From Halomonas organivorans (GTDB lineage: Bacteria; Pseudomonadota; Gammaproteobacteria; Pseudomonadales; Halomonadaceae): a stretch of DNA of 64,000 nt. How positions within the stretch are numbered: position 1 is the first letter of the stretch; each line of letters begins with the position of its first letter. The notes under the pieces are model-generated. The model worked only from the letters and a program-made list of their open reading frames with translations. It had not been told where the DNA came from and ran no database searches. The stretch is taken from positions 382,931-446,930 of the forward strand of contig NZ_JACHXM010000001.1 of NCBI RefSeq assembly GCF_014192055.1. Direction: 5' to 3'. Positions 33,091-41,314 of the stretch are shown piece by piece. Both the position numbers and the translations under genes were made by a program.

Positions 33091-35997
33091 ATGGATACCA
33101 CCGCTGCCCCGGACCGTCCGTCCGTCTCCGTTACTGCACCGCAGACCCTGCGTGTCATCAAGCGCACCGGCGATGTCGTGCCCTTCGATGCCGGCAAGAT
33201 CGCCGTGGCCCTGAGCAAGGCCTTCATCGCCGTGGAGGGCGACAACGCCGCCACCTCCTCGCGGGTCCGCGATTTCGTGCAGCGCGCCTCCGAAGGCATC
33301 GCGCAGGCCTTCCTGCGCCGCATGCCCGACGGCGGTACCGTCCACATCGAGGACATCCAGGACCAGGTCGAACTGGCCCTGATGCGCGCCGGGGAGCAGA
33401 AGGTCGCCCGCGCCTACGTGCTCTACCGCGAGGAGCACGCCCGCGCCCGCGCCGAGTCCGGTGCCGATATCGAAAAGCCCCACCCGACGCTCAACGTCAC
33501 CGCGCCGGACGGCAGCACCCGCCCGCTCGACCTGGGTCGGGTCGAGACCCTGGCCTTCGACGCCTGCGAGAACCTGTCCAACGTCGATCCGGGCAAGATC
33601 GTCGAGGACTCGCTGAAGAATCTCTACGACGGCGTGACCGTCGACGGTGTCTCCCAGGCGCTGATGATGACCGCGCGCACCCTGGTCGAGAAGGACCCCA
33701 ACTACACCTACGTCACCGCCCGGCTGCTGCAGGACAACCTGCGTCGCGAGGCGCTGTCGTTCCTGGGCATCGCCGACGAGGCGACCTACCAGGAGATGGC
33801 CGAGCTCTACAAGCCGGCCTTCCAGGCCTACATCGGCAAGGGCATCGAGTTCGAGCAGCTCGACCCGCGGCTGGCCGAGTTCGACCTCGAGCGCCTGGGC
33901 GATGCTCTTGACCACACCCGCGACGCCCAGTTCACCTACCTGGGCCTGCAGACCCTCTACGACCGCTACTTCATCCACCGCGACGAGGTCCGCTACGAAC
34001 TGCCCCAGGTGATGTTCATGCGCGTCGCCATGGGCCTGGCGCTCAACGAGGACGACCGTGAGGCACGGGCCATCGAGTTCTACGAGCTGCTCTCCAGCTT
34101 CGACTACATGGCCTCCACCCCGACCCTGTTCAACTCGGGCACCGTGCGCAGCCAGCTCTCCAGCTGTTACCTGACCACCGTGCCGGACGACCTGGACAGC
34201 ATCTACAGCGCCATCCGCGACAACGCCCTGCTCTCCAAGTGGGCCGGCGGCCTGGGCAACGACTGGACTCCGGTGCGCGCGCTGGGCTCCTACATCAAGG
34301 GCACCAACGGCAAGTCCCAGGGCGTGGTGCCGTTCCTCAAGGTGGTCAACGACACCGCGGTGGCCGTCAACCAGGGCGGCAAGCGCAAGGGCGCCGTCTG
34401 CGCCTACCTCGAGAGCTGGCACCTCGACATCGAGGAGTTCCTCGAGCTGCGCAAGAACACCGGTGACGACCGTCGCCGCACCCACGACATGAACACCGCC
34501 AACTGGGTGCCGGACCTGTTCATGAAGCGGGTCTTCGACGACCAGGAGTGGACCCTGTTCTCGCCGGCCACCTGCCCGGACCTCCACGACCTGTACGGCG
34601 CCGCCTTCGAGAAGCGCTACCAGGAATACGAGGAGATGACCCGCAACGGCCAGCTCAAGCTGTTCAAGCGCGTCAAGGCCAAGGACCTGTGGCGCAAGAT
34701 GCTGTCGATGCTGTTCGAGACCGGCCACCCGTGGATCACCTTCAAGGATCCGTGCAACCTGCGAAGCCCCCAGCAGCACGCCGGCGTGGTCCACAGCTCC
34801 AACCTGTGCACCGAGATCACCCTGAACACCTCCCCGGAGGAGATCGCGGTGTGCAACCTGGGCTCCATCAACCTGGCCCAGCACGTGGTGGACGGCGCCT
34901 TCGACGGCGACAAGCTGAAGAAGACCGTCAAGACCGCGGTGCGGATGCTCGATAACGTCATCGACATCAACTACTACGCGGTGCCGCAGGCGAAGAACTC
35001 GAACTTCAAGCACCGCCCGGTGGGGCTGGGCATCATGGGCTTCCAGGATGCCCTGTACGCCCAGGACATCGCCTACGCCTCCGAAGAGGCCGTGACCTTC
35101 GCCGACACCTCCATGGAGCTGGTCAGCTATCACGCCATCGAGGCCTCCAGCGACCTGGCCGCCGAGCGCGGTCGCTACCAGAGCTTCGAGGGCTCGCTGT
35201 GGGACCAGGGCGTGCTGCCCATCGATTCCATCGAGAAGCTGAAGCAGGAGCGCGGCGAGAAATACATCGAGGTCGACACCTCCGCCACCCAGGACTGGGA
35301 TCGCATCCGCGACAAGATCGCCCACCAGGGCATGCGCAACTCCAACGTCATGGCCATCGCCCCGACCGCGACCATCTCCAACATCTGTGGCGTCTCGCAG
35401 TCGATCGAGCCGACCTACCAGAACCTGTTCGTGAAATCGAACCTGTCGGGCGAGTTCACCGTGGTCAACGCCTACATGGTCAACGACCTCAAGGCGCGCG
35501 GACTGTGGGACGAGGTGATGATCAACGACCTCAAGTACTACGACGGTTCCGTACAGCCCATCGACCGCGTCCCGGACGATCTCAAGGCCACCTACGCCAC
35601 CGCCTTCGAGGTCGAGCCCAAGTGGCTGGTCGAGGCCGCCGCGCGCCGCCAGAAGTGGATCGACCAGGCCCAGTCGCTGAACCTCTACATCCAGGGCGTC
35701 TCCGGCAAGAAGCTGGACGTGACCTATCGCATGGCCTGGTTCCGCGGCCTCAAGACCACCTACTACCTGCGCGCCCTGGGCGCCACCTCGGTGGAGAAAT
35801 CCACCGTGGACCGCGGCAACCTCAACGCGGTGAGCAACGCCTCGCCCGGCGCCGCCCCGGCGCCGACGCCGTCCGCCGCACCGGAAGTGAAGGAGCCCAA
35901 GGGCATCGACGACTTCCTGCAGGGCAAGAGTGGCAGCGGCTCCCGGGCGCCCTCGGCGGGCGAGATCGACGAGCTGGGCTGCGAGGCCTGCCAGTAA
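33091..35997 (+). CDS. nrdA: Class Ia ribonucleotide reductase alpha subunit
   Basis: A 968-residue large subunit that reduces ribonucleoside diphosphates. The N-terminus holds an ATP-cone (RVIKRTGDVVPFDAGKIAVALSKAF, about residues 21-110) and a second cone-like repeat (TRPLDLGRVETLAFDAC, about 140-225), the arrangement known from Pseudomonas aeruginosa NrdA. Core motifs NLCTEITLNTS and CNLGSINLAQHV are present. The C-terminal CEACQ supplies the cysteine pair that re-reduces the active site. AGGTAGGG precedes the ATG. Substrate and activity control by dATP is expected via the first cone. Confidence 0.95.
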   Translation: MDTTAAPDRPSVSVTAPQTLRVIKRTGDVVPFDAGKIAVALSKAFIAVEGDNAATSSRVRDFVQRASEGIAQAFLRRMPDGGTVHIEDIQDQVELALMRAGEQKVARAYVLYREEHARARAESGADIEKPHPTLNVTAPDGSTRPLDLGRVETLAFDACENLSNVDPGKIVEDSLKNLYDGVTVDGVSQALMMTARTLVEKDPNYTYVTARLLQDNLRREALSFLGIADEATYQEMAELYKPAFQAYIGKGIEFEQLDPRLAEFDLERLGDALDHTRDAQFTYLGLQTLYDRYFIHRDEVRYELPQVMFMRVAMGLALNEDDREARAIEFYELLSSFDYMASTPTLFNSGTVRSQLSSCYLTTVPDDLDSIYSAIRDNALLSKWAGGLGNDWTPVRALGSYIKGTNGKSQGVVPFLKVVNDTAVAVNQGGKRKGAVCAYLESWHLDIEEFLELRKNTGDDRRRTHDMNTANWVPDLFMKRVFDDQEWTLFSPATCPDLHDLYGAAFEKRYQEYEEMTRNGQLKLFKRVKAKDLWRKMLSMLFETGHPWITFKDPCNLRSPQQHAGVVHSSNLCTEITLNTSPEEIAVCNLGSINLAQHVVDGAFDGDKLKKTVKTAVRMLDNVIDINYYAVPQAKNSNFKHRPVGLGIMGFQDALYAQDIAYASEEAVTFADTSMELVSYHAIEASSDLAAERGRYQSFEGSLWDQGVLPIDSIEKLKQERGEKYIEVDTSATQDWDRIRDKIAHQGMRNSNVMAIAPTATISNICGVSQSIEPTYQNLFVKSNLSGEFTVVNAYMVNDLKARGLWDEVMINDLKYYDGSVQPIDRVPDDLKATYATAFEVEPKWLVEAAARRQKWIDQAQSLNLYIQGVSGKKLDVTYRMAWFRGLKTTYYLRALGATSVEKSTVDRGNLNAVSNASPGAAPAPTPSAAPEVKEPKGIDDFLQGKSGSGSRAPSAGEIDELGCEACQ

Positions 35998-36004
35998 CTG
36001 CTTG

Positions 36005-36032
36005 AGCTTTAAGCTATAAGCTGGAAGCCGTA
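36005..36032 (+). repeat. Degenerate heptamer array after nrdA
   Basis: In-phase 7-bp units AGCTTTA, AGCTATA, AGCTGGA and AGCCGTA just after the nrdA stop. Confidence 0.55.
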
Positions 36033-36074
36033 AGAAAAACCGACGGCTTCCGGCTCAACGACCAACTGATACCT

Positions 36075-36145
36075 GTGGGAGCGCAGCTTGCTGCGCGATT
36101 CAAGAGACCTCCGAGGTCCCCTCGCGCAGCAAGCTGCGCTCCCAC
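36075..36145. repeat. REP doublet between nrdA and nrdB
   Basis: Two 24-bp REP-like sequences in perfect inverted orientation (36075-36098 and 36122-36145) begin GTGGGAGCGCAGC and contain the palindrome GCGCAGC-TT-GCTGCGC. The 23-nt spacer has its own stem GACCTC-C-GAGGTC. A third, identical 24-bp copy is at 52100. The type resembles Pseudomonas REPs starting GTGGGAGC. It lies within the nrdAB transcript. Confidence 0.85.
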
Positions 36146-36177
36146 GAACCATCCGGAATGCCACCGGGAGAGACACC

Positions 36178-37413
36178 ATGCTGAACTGGGACGAGTTCCA
36201 CGAAGACACGGCTGATAACGACACCGCGACCGCCGAGGCGCCGCAGCCCGCACCCAAGGCCGAGGCACCCGCGGCCGAGGTCCGCGACAGCGCCGGCGCC
36301 TACCAGGTGGCCGAGCAGGATCGTCTGGCCCGCGCCAAGCAGTCCCTGGAGGAGCTCGATGTCGCCGCCGGCCTCGAGGAGCTGGAAGTCGGCGCCCAGC
36401 GCATCGACGTCGACGACAAGCGGATGATCAACGCCCGCGCCGACCTCAACCAGCTGGTGCCCTTCAAGTACGAGTGGGCCTGGCAGAAGTACCTGGACGG
36501 CAGCGCCAACCACTGGATGCCCCAGGAAGTGAACATGAACGCCGACATCGCGCTGTGGAAGAGCGCGGACGGCCTCACCGAGGACGAGCGCCGCATCGTC
36601 GAGCGCAGCCTGGGCTACTTCTCCACCGCCGACTCGCTGGTCGCCAACAACCTGGTGCTGGCCGTCTATCGCCTGATCACCAACCCCGAGTGCCGCCAGT
36701 ACCTGCTGCGCCAGGCCTTCGAGGAGGCGATCCACACCCACGCCTACCAGTACTGCGTGGAATCGCTGGGCATGGACGAAGGCGAGGTCTTCAACATGTA
36801 CCGCGAGGTGCCCTCCGTCTCGGCCAAGTCCGCCTGGAGCCTCAAGCACACCCAGTCGCTGGCCCGCCCGGACTTCCACACCGGCACCCCGGAGACCGAC
36901 CAGGAGCTGCTGCGCAACCTGATCGCCTTCTACTGCGTGACCGAAGGCATCTTCTTCTACTGCGGCTTCAGCCAGATCCTGTCCATGGGCCGGCGCAACA
37001 AGATGACCGGCGTCGCAGAGCAGTTCCAGTACATCCTGCGCGACGAGTCGATGCACCTGAACTTCGGCGTCGACATGATCAACCAGATCAAGATCGAGAA
37101 CCCGCACCTGTGGACCGCCGAGTTCCAGGACGAGGTCACCCAGATGATCCTCGAGGGCACCGAGCTGGAGATCGCCTACGCCCGCGACACCATGCCCCGC
37201 GGCGTGCTGGGCATGAACGCGGCGATCATGGAGGAGTACCTGCACTTCATCTGCAACCGCCGCCTGGCGCAGATCGGCCTCAAGGAGCAGTTCCCGGGCG
37301 CCGAGAACCCCTTCCCGTGGATGAGCGAGATCATCGACCTGCGCAAGGAGAAGAACTTCTTCGAGACCCGCGTCACCGAATACCAGGTGGGCGGCGCGCT
37401 GAGCTGGGATTGA
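36178..37413 (+). CDS. nrdB: Class Ia ribonucleotide reductase beta subunit
   Basis: A 411-residue radical-generating subunit with a diiron site. Conserved helices include the [12 protein letters not shown] and [10 protein letters not shown] segments, which supply Glu/His ligands, and [14 protein letters not shown]. The first 75 residues are an Ala/Glu-rich extension relative to E. coli NrdB. The chosen start (36178) has GGGAGAG upstream; an ATG at 36088 lies inside the REP region and is rejected. The 180-nt gap after nrdA holds the heptamer array and REP doublet. Confidence 0.95.
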   Translation: MLNWDEFHEDTADNDTATAEAPQPAPKAEAPAAEVRDSAGAYQVAEQDRLARAKQSLEELDVAAGLEELEVGAQRIDVDDKRMINARADLNQLVPFKYEWAWQKYLDGSANHWMPQEVNMNADIALWKSADGLTEDERRIVERSLGYFSTADSLVANNLVLAVYRLITNPECRQYLLRQAFEEAIHTHAYQYCVESLGMDEGEVFNMYREVPSVSAKSAWSLKHTQSLARPDFHTGTPETDQELLRNLIAFYCVTEGIFFYCGFSQILSMGRRNKMTGVAEQFQYILRDESMHLNFGVDMINQIKIENPHLWTAEFQDEVTQMILEGTELEIAYARDTMPRGVLGMNAAIMEEYLHFICNRRLAQIGLKEQFPGAENPFPWMSEIIDLRKEKNFFETRVTEYQVGGALSWD

Positions 37414-37554
37414 TCACAGCTCCTCGTGTGGAGGCACGGCCATGATCGAGAACGCCATTCCTTCTCGCCATGTTGACTACCGGAGTGCAGAACGCTCCGC
37501 GTGGCCTCCCTCGACCGGAGGTCGAGCCATTGCCGGCTCGATGTCCACTCGTGG

Positions 37555-37591
37555 AAACGCCCCGCTCGGCACCGCCGAGCGGGGCGTTTTT
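37555..37591 (+). terminator. Intrinsic terminator of nrdAB
   Basis: A perfect 16-bp stem, AAACGCCCCGCTCGGC (37555-37570) with its complement at 37574-37589, closes on an ACC loop and runs into TTTTT. Confidence 0.9.
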
Positions 37592-37659
37592 CATGCCGCC
37601 GGGTGCCATCAAAACCCGGACAACGCCTGTCTCCAGGCGACACCATGGAGGACCATCCG

Positions 37660-37980
37660 ATGATGCATGCCACCCCGCAACGCGCTTCCCACCGCGATGT
37701 CCAGGCCTGGCAGTCGGCCCTGGAATGTGCGCTGGCCGCCCATGACGACGAGGTCGCCCTGGCCCACTATCCCCATGTGGCCCATGCCTTCCCCTCGTCA
37801 TCCCCCAACCCCTATACCCCCGACCATCCCCTGCTCGACTACCGCGAGCTGAAGGCCTGGGCCACCGACCGGGGCTGGCACGTGCGTCCGGCGCCGGAGC
37901 GGGCCTCTCGGGACGAGAAATACCAACCCCCGGTACGCTTCAGCCGACGGGCACGCGACCGGCGGCCTCACACCCATTGA
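37660..37980 (+). CDS. Hypothetical protein, 106 residues
   Basis: I do not recognise this protein. It is short, rich in His, Ala and Arg, with an amphipathic N-terminal stretch (RDVQAWQSALECALAAHDDEVALAHY) followed by a Pro-rich middle and a basic C-terminus (RFSRRARDRRPHTH). There is no signal peptide or membrane helix. GGAGG lies 8 nt before the ATG-ATG pair at 37660; an alternative start is 37645. It is flanked by the nrdB terminator and its own strong terminator, which supports a genuine separate transcription unit. Confidence 0.6.
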   Translation: MMHATPQRASHRDVQAWQSALECALAAHDDEVALAHYPHVAHAFPSSSPNPYTPDHPLLDYRELKAWATDRGWHVRPAPERASRDEKYQPPVRFSRRARDRRPHTH

Positions 37981-38019
37981 GGCTACACCGGCGCCTTCTC
38001 CCTGGCCCGCGACACCAAG

Positions 38020-38045
38020 GCCGACGCAGCAGCGTCGGCTTTTTT
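38020..38045 (+). terminator. Intrinsic terminator of the 106-residue ORF
   Basis: GCCGACGC-AGCA-GCGTCGGC followed by TTTTTT. Confidence 0.88.
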
Positions 38046-38207
38046 CGTTCGCCGCTCCCGTCATCCCCTGGGCAAGCGGGTCGGTGTCACCGTCCTCAGG
38101 GCCAGACCGTCGTCGAGTTTTCCCGCCGCCGGTCGATGCGCATAATGGCATGGCAGACGACCACCCGGCGGGGCCGGCGCGCCCCGCCCTCGGCACAGGA
38201 CGGACCC

Positions 38208-39236
38208 ATGCGCTATACGCCCTCGGAAGACCGCTACCAACGAATGCCCTACCGCCGCTGCGGGCGCAGCGGCCTGAAGCTGCCCGCCATCTCGCTCGGG
38301 CTATGGCAGAACTTCGGCGACAACGCCAGCGCAGACAACGCTCGGGCGATCTGCCGTACCGCCTTCGATCACGGCATCACCCACTTCGACCTGGCCAACA
38401 ACTACGGCCCGCCCCCGGGCAGCGCCGAGGCGCTGTTCGGCCGCATCCTGCAAAGCGACTTCGCCGGGCTGCGCGACGAGCTGGTGATCTCGACCAAGGC
38501 CGGCTACTGGATGCACCCCGGCCCCTACGGCGAATGGGGCAGCCGCAAGTACCTGCTCTCCAGCCTGGATCGCAGCCTCGAGCGCCTGGGCATCGACTAC
38601 GTGGATATCTTCTACTCTCACCGCTTCGATCCCGAGACGCCACTGGAGGAGACCATGGGTGCGCTCGACCAGGCAGTGCGCCAGGGCAAGGCGCTGTACG
38701 CCGGCATCTCCTCCTACAACGCCCAGCGCACGCGCGAGGCAGTGGAGATCCTTCGCTCGCTGGGCACGCCCTGCCTGATCCACCAGCCGAGCTATTCGCT
38801 GGTCAATCGCTGGATCGAGGACGATGGCCTTCTCGACACCCTCGACGAGCTGGGTACCGGCTCGATCGTGTTCTCGCCGCTGGCCCAGGGACTCCTCACC
38901 GACAAGTACCTCAAGGGCGTGCCCGACGACAGCCGGGCGGCCCAGGGCGGAAGCCTCAAGGACGCCCACCTGTCGGCAGAGAACCTGGAGCGCGTGCGGG
39001 CCCTGAACGCGATCGCCGAGCGCCGCGGCCAGTCGCTCGCCCAGATGGCCATCGCCTGGGTACTGCGCAGAGGCCGGGTGACCTCGGCGCTGATCGGCGC
39101 CAGCCGGCCGCAGCAGGTCATCGACTGCGTGGGCGCCCTGGAGCAACTCGATTTCAGTGACGCGGAACTGGCCGAGATCGACCGCTACGCGGTGGAAGGC
39201 GGCGTGAATCTCTGGGCGGCCTCGGCGGAACGCTGA
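38208..39236 (+). CDS. yghZ: Aldo-keto reductase, YghZ/Gpr-like
   Basis: A 342-residue AKR14-type aldo-keto reductase. The catalytic tetrad region is visible (HFDLANNYGPPPG with Asp and Tyr, STKAGY with Lys, FYSHRFDPETPLEET with His). The sequence follows E. coli YghZ, which reduces L-glyceraldehyde 3-phosphate and methylglyoxal with NADPH. The C-terminal LIGASRPQQV is the NADPH phosphate-binding segment. AGGA lies upstream of the ATG at 38208. Confidence 0.88.
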   Translation: MRYTPSEDRYQRMPYRRCGRSGLKLPAISLGLWQNFGDNASADNARAICRTAFDHGITHFDLANNYGPPPGSAEALFGRILQSDFAGLRDELVISTKAGYWMHPGPYGEWGSRKYLLSSLDRSLERLGIDYVDIFYSHRFDPETPLEETMGALDQAVRQGKALYAGISSYNAQRTREAVEILRSLGTPCLIHQPSYSLVNRWIEDDGLLDTLDELGTGSIVFSPLAQGLLTDKYLKGVPDDSRAAQGGSLKDAHLSAENLERVRALNAIAERRGQSLAQMAIAWVLRRGRVTSALIGASRPQQVIDCVGALEQLDFSDAELAEIDRYAVEGGVNLWAASAER

Positions 39237-39242
39237 GCTGGA

Positions 39243-39265
39243 AGGGCGAGGCACCGCCTCGCCCT
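39243..39265 (+). terminator. Terminator-like hairpin after yghZ
   Basis: AGGGCGAGGC-ACC-GCCTCGCCCT, 10-bp stem without a T-tract, 6 nt after the stop codon. It opens the 418-nt gap 39237-39654. Confidence 0.5.
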
Positions 39266-39400
39266 CGTCCTAGGGAGGTACGCACTCCCCTCCTCCGCGA
39301 TCAGCAGCCCTCCACCCGCTGAACCCGCCGATGACGGCATCGGCGCTCCCTACCGTGTCGGCGATGGACGTGGTGATCCGACGCCCGGTCTCCGAACAGC

Positions 39401-39436
39401 CAACGCCAACGCCAACGCCAACGCCAACGCCAACGC
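39401..39436 (+). repeat. Tandem hexamer CAACGC x6
   Basis: Six perfect CAACGC units in the 418-nt gap between yghZ and loiP. The gap otherwise holds only short ORFs I consider spurious and, near 39470-39510, an AT-richer stretch that probably includes the loiP promoter. Confidence 0.9.
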
Positions 39437-39654
39437 GGGTCCATCGTTCGAGTATTCCCACCAAGATGTAAGCAATATCTCACATCCAGATTGCCCGATC
39501 TCCTGTAAAGTCCGACGCGCCTGAACCGCCTTCCAGAAGCCTTTCCACCCTATCCAGGCCTGGCGAAAGCTTCTCGGTTCGGCCTCAGCGTAAGGCGTTT
39601 TCGCCACCGAATGCGCTGACAGGGATACGTCACTCAAGACTCAATGGAGATGTC

Positions 39655-40413
39655 ATGCAAATCCGCACTACGCTTGCCGTTGCCGCCCTTTGCAGTTCAG
39701 CCCTCATCGCCGGCTGCGAGAGCCTTTCACCCGATGCCATGATGCAAACCGGCATGGGGGCCTTCAATGCCGCCACCCTGAGTGACGAGGAAGTCCGCCA
39801 GATGTCCGAAGAATCCTGCGCGCAGATGGACGCCGAGGCGCAGATCGCCGGGGAGGACTCCGTCTACGGGCAGCGCCTTGAGACCATTGCCAGCCACCTC
39901 GGCCACGAGATCGATGGCACGCCGGTCAACTACAAGGTCTACCTGAATGACCAGCCCAATGCCTGGGCCATGGCCAACGGCTGCGTGCGCGTCTACAGCG
40001 GGCTGATGGACATGATGAACGACAACGAGGTCGAAGGCGTGCTGGGCCACGAGCTGGGACACGTGGCGCTGGGCCATAGCAAGAAATCCATGCAGACGGC
40101 CTATGCCACTTCTCTCGCGCGCGATGCCATGGCCGCTTCCGGCAACGCCGCGGTCGCCTCCCTGTCCAGTTCCCAACTAGGCGACCTGGGGGAGAAATTC
40201 GTCAACGCGCAGTTCTCGCAGAGCCAGGAAACGGCGGCCGACAACTTCTCCTTCGAGCTGCTGGGCGAACGCGGCATCTCCCGCCAGGGCCTCGTCACGG
40301 CCTTCGAGAAACTGGCCAGCCTCGACGGTGGCGAAGGCAGCCTCATGTCCTCCCACCCGGGTTCCTCGGAGCGCGCCGAGAACATGCGAGCGAAGCTCAA
40401 CGCCGAAGGCTGA
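39655..40413 (+). CDS. loiP: M48-family metalloprotease lipoprotein LoiP
   Basis: A 252-residue lipoprotein with lipobox LIAGC (C21) and the zinc motif HELGH at residues 132-136; the third ligand is likely in the SQETAADNF segment. It matches E. coli LoiP (YggG) along its length, including QPNAWAMANGCVRVYSGLMDMM. LoiP is an outer-membrane-associated protease that cleaves Phe-Phe sites and responds to low osmolarity. GGAGATGTC precedes the ATG. Confidence 0.92.
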   Translation: MQIRTTLAVAALCSSALIAGCESLSPDAMMQTGMGAFNAATLSDEEVRQMSEESCAQMDAEAQIAGEDSVYGQRLETIASHLGHEIDGTPVNYKVYLNDQPNAWAMANGCVRVYSGLMDMMNDNEVEGVLGHELGHVALGHSKKSMQTAYATSLARDAMAASGNAAVASLSSSQLGDLGEKFVNAQFSQSQETAADNFSFELLGERGISRQGLVTAFEKLASLDGGEGSLMSSHPGSSERAENMRAKLNAEG

Positions 40414-40454
40414 TGGCGCGGGCCTCGCAAGGGGCGATCATCGACACGTCACTG

Positions 40455-40492
40455 CACGCCTCCGCTTGGCACGCCCAAGCGGAGGCGTGTTT
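40455..40492. terminator. Terminator shared by loiP and the rhomboid gene
   Basis: A 15-bp perfect stem CACGCCTCCGCTTGG with its complement, loop CACGC, then TTT. It reaches the stop codon of the convergent rhomboid gene. Confidence 0.7.
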
Positions 40493-41130
40493 CATCGGCG
40501 ACGCCGCCACGTCAGCATCAGCGCCAACCCCACCAGCATGCCCGCCAGGTGTGCGAAGTGCGCCACGCCCTGGCGCGTACCGGCGATGCCCGACCATAGC
40601 TCCACCACGCCGATGACGATCACGAAGTACTTGGCTTTCATGGGAATCGGCGGGATCAGCAGCAGGATGTACTGATTGGGATAGCGCATGCCGAAGGCCA
40701 GCAGCAACGCATAGACGCCGCCCGAGGCGCCCACCGTGGGCGCGTAGGCGCCCGTCGAGACCACCAGCAGCTGCGCCGCGGCCGCGCCCAGCACGCACAG
40801 GACGTAGTAGAGGGCGAAGCGCTGGCTGCCCCAATCACGCTCCAGGGGGCTGCCGAACATCCACAGCACGAACATGTTGATGGCCAGATGGAAGAAACTG
40901 CCGTGCAGGAAGGCGTAGCTCAACAGTTGCCAGAGGTGGAACTCGCCCACCGGCATGCCGGCGGGCAGCGGCAGCGCCTCCGGCGCCACGCCGAGGGGCC
41001 AGAGCGCGAAGTAGCGCAGCATCGGGCCCGGCAGCATCAGCTGCACAAGAAAGGCCAGGCCGTTGGCCGCCAGCAGCAGAGTGATCACCGAGGCCCCACC
41101 ACCGGCCGCGCGCTCCCGCATGGGTCCCAT
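40492..41130 (-). CDS. Rhomboid-family intramembrane serine protease
   Basis: A 212-residue protein with six hydrophobic helices. The catalytic dyad is S136 in GASG and H194 in HFAHLAG; the HGSFFHLAINMFVLWMFG segment (about 76-93) forms the oxyanion and L1-loop region. This is the short bacterial rhomboid class without an N-terminal cytosolic domain. The start at 41130 has GGAGAGGCGG upstream. Substrates are not predictable from sequence. Confidence 0.87.
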   Translation of the reverse strand: MGPMRERAAGGGASVITLLLAANGLAFLVQLMLPGPMLRYFALWPLGVAPEALPLPAGMPVGEFHLWQLLSYAFLHGSFFHLAINMFVLWMFGSPLERDWGSQRFALYYVLCVLGAAAAQLLVVSTGAYAPTVGASGGVYALLLAFGMRYPNQYILLLIPPIPMKAKYFVIVIGVVELWSGIAGTRQGVAHFAHLAGMLVGLALMLTWRRRR

Positions 41131-41314
41131 CCGCCTCTCCTCCCGGCTCGGCATCTTCTCAAGGTGGACGTCGACGATCCGAGGGGCAAGGCCTGGCCGA
41201 CGTTGAAGACCTCTGTCGCCTGGTCGACGATTCGGAGGCATGGACACGATTTGTCAGGCATCACTTAGGATGCGAACATTCTGCCCCCTCCACCACGTAC
41301 CGACAGGACGCCCA

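Noticed and set aside
37442..37663. A 73-residue ORF after nrdB with a good-looking GGAGG ribosome binding site
   Set aside because: It runs straight through the strong intrinsic terminator at 37555-37591, and its residues show no coherent fold or family resemblance.
39270..39472. Short ORFs across the CAACGC repeat, encoding Pro-Thr or Val-Gly dipeptide runs on opposite strands
   Set aside because: The dipeptide runs are simple consequences of the hexamer repeat; no ribosome binding site or homology.
41255..41290. A Fur-box-like stretch upstream of the TonB receptor gene
   Set aside because: Only scattered matches to the 19-bp Fur consensus; much weaker than the site upstream of bfd.
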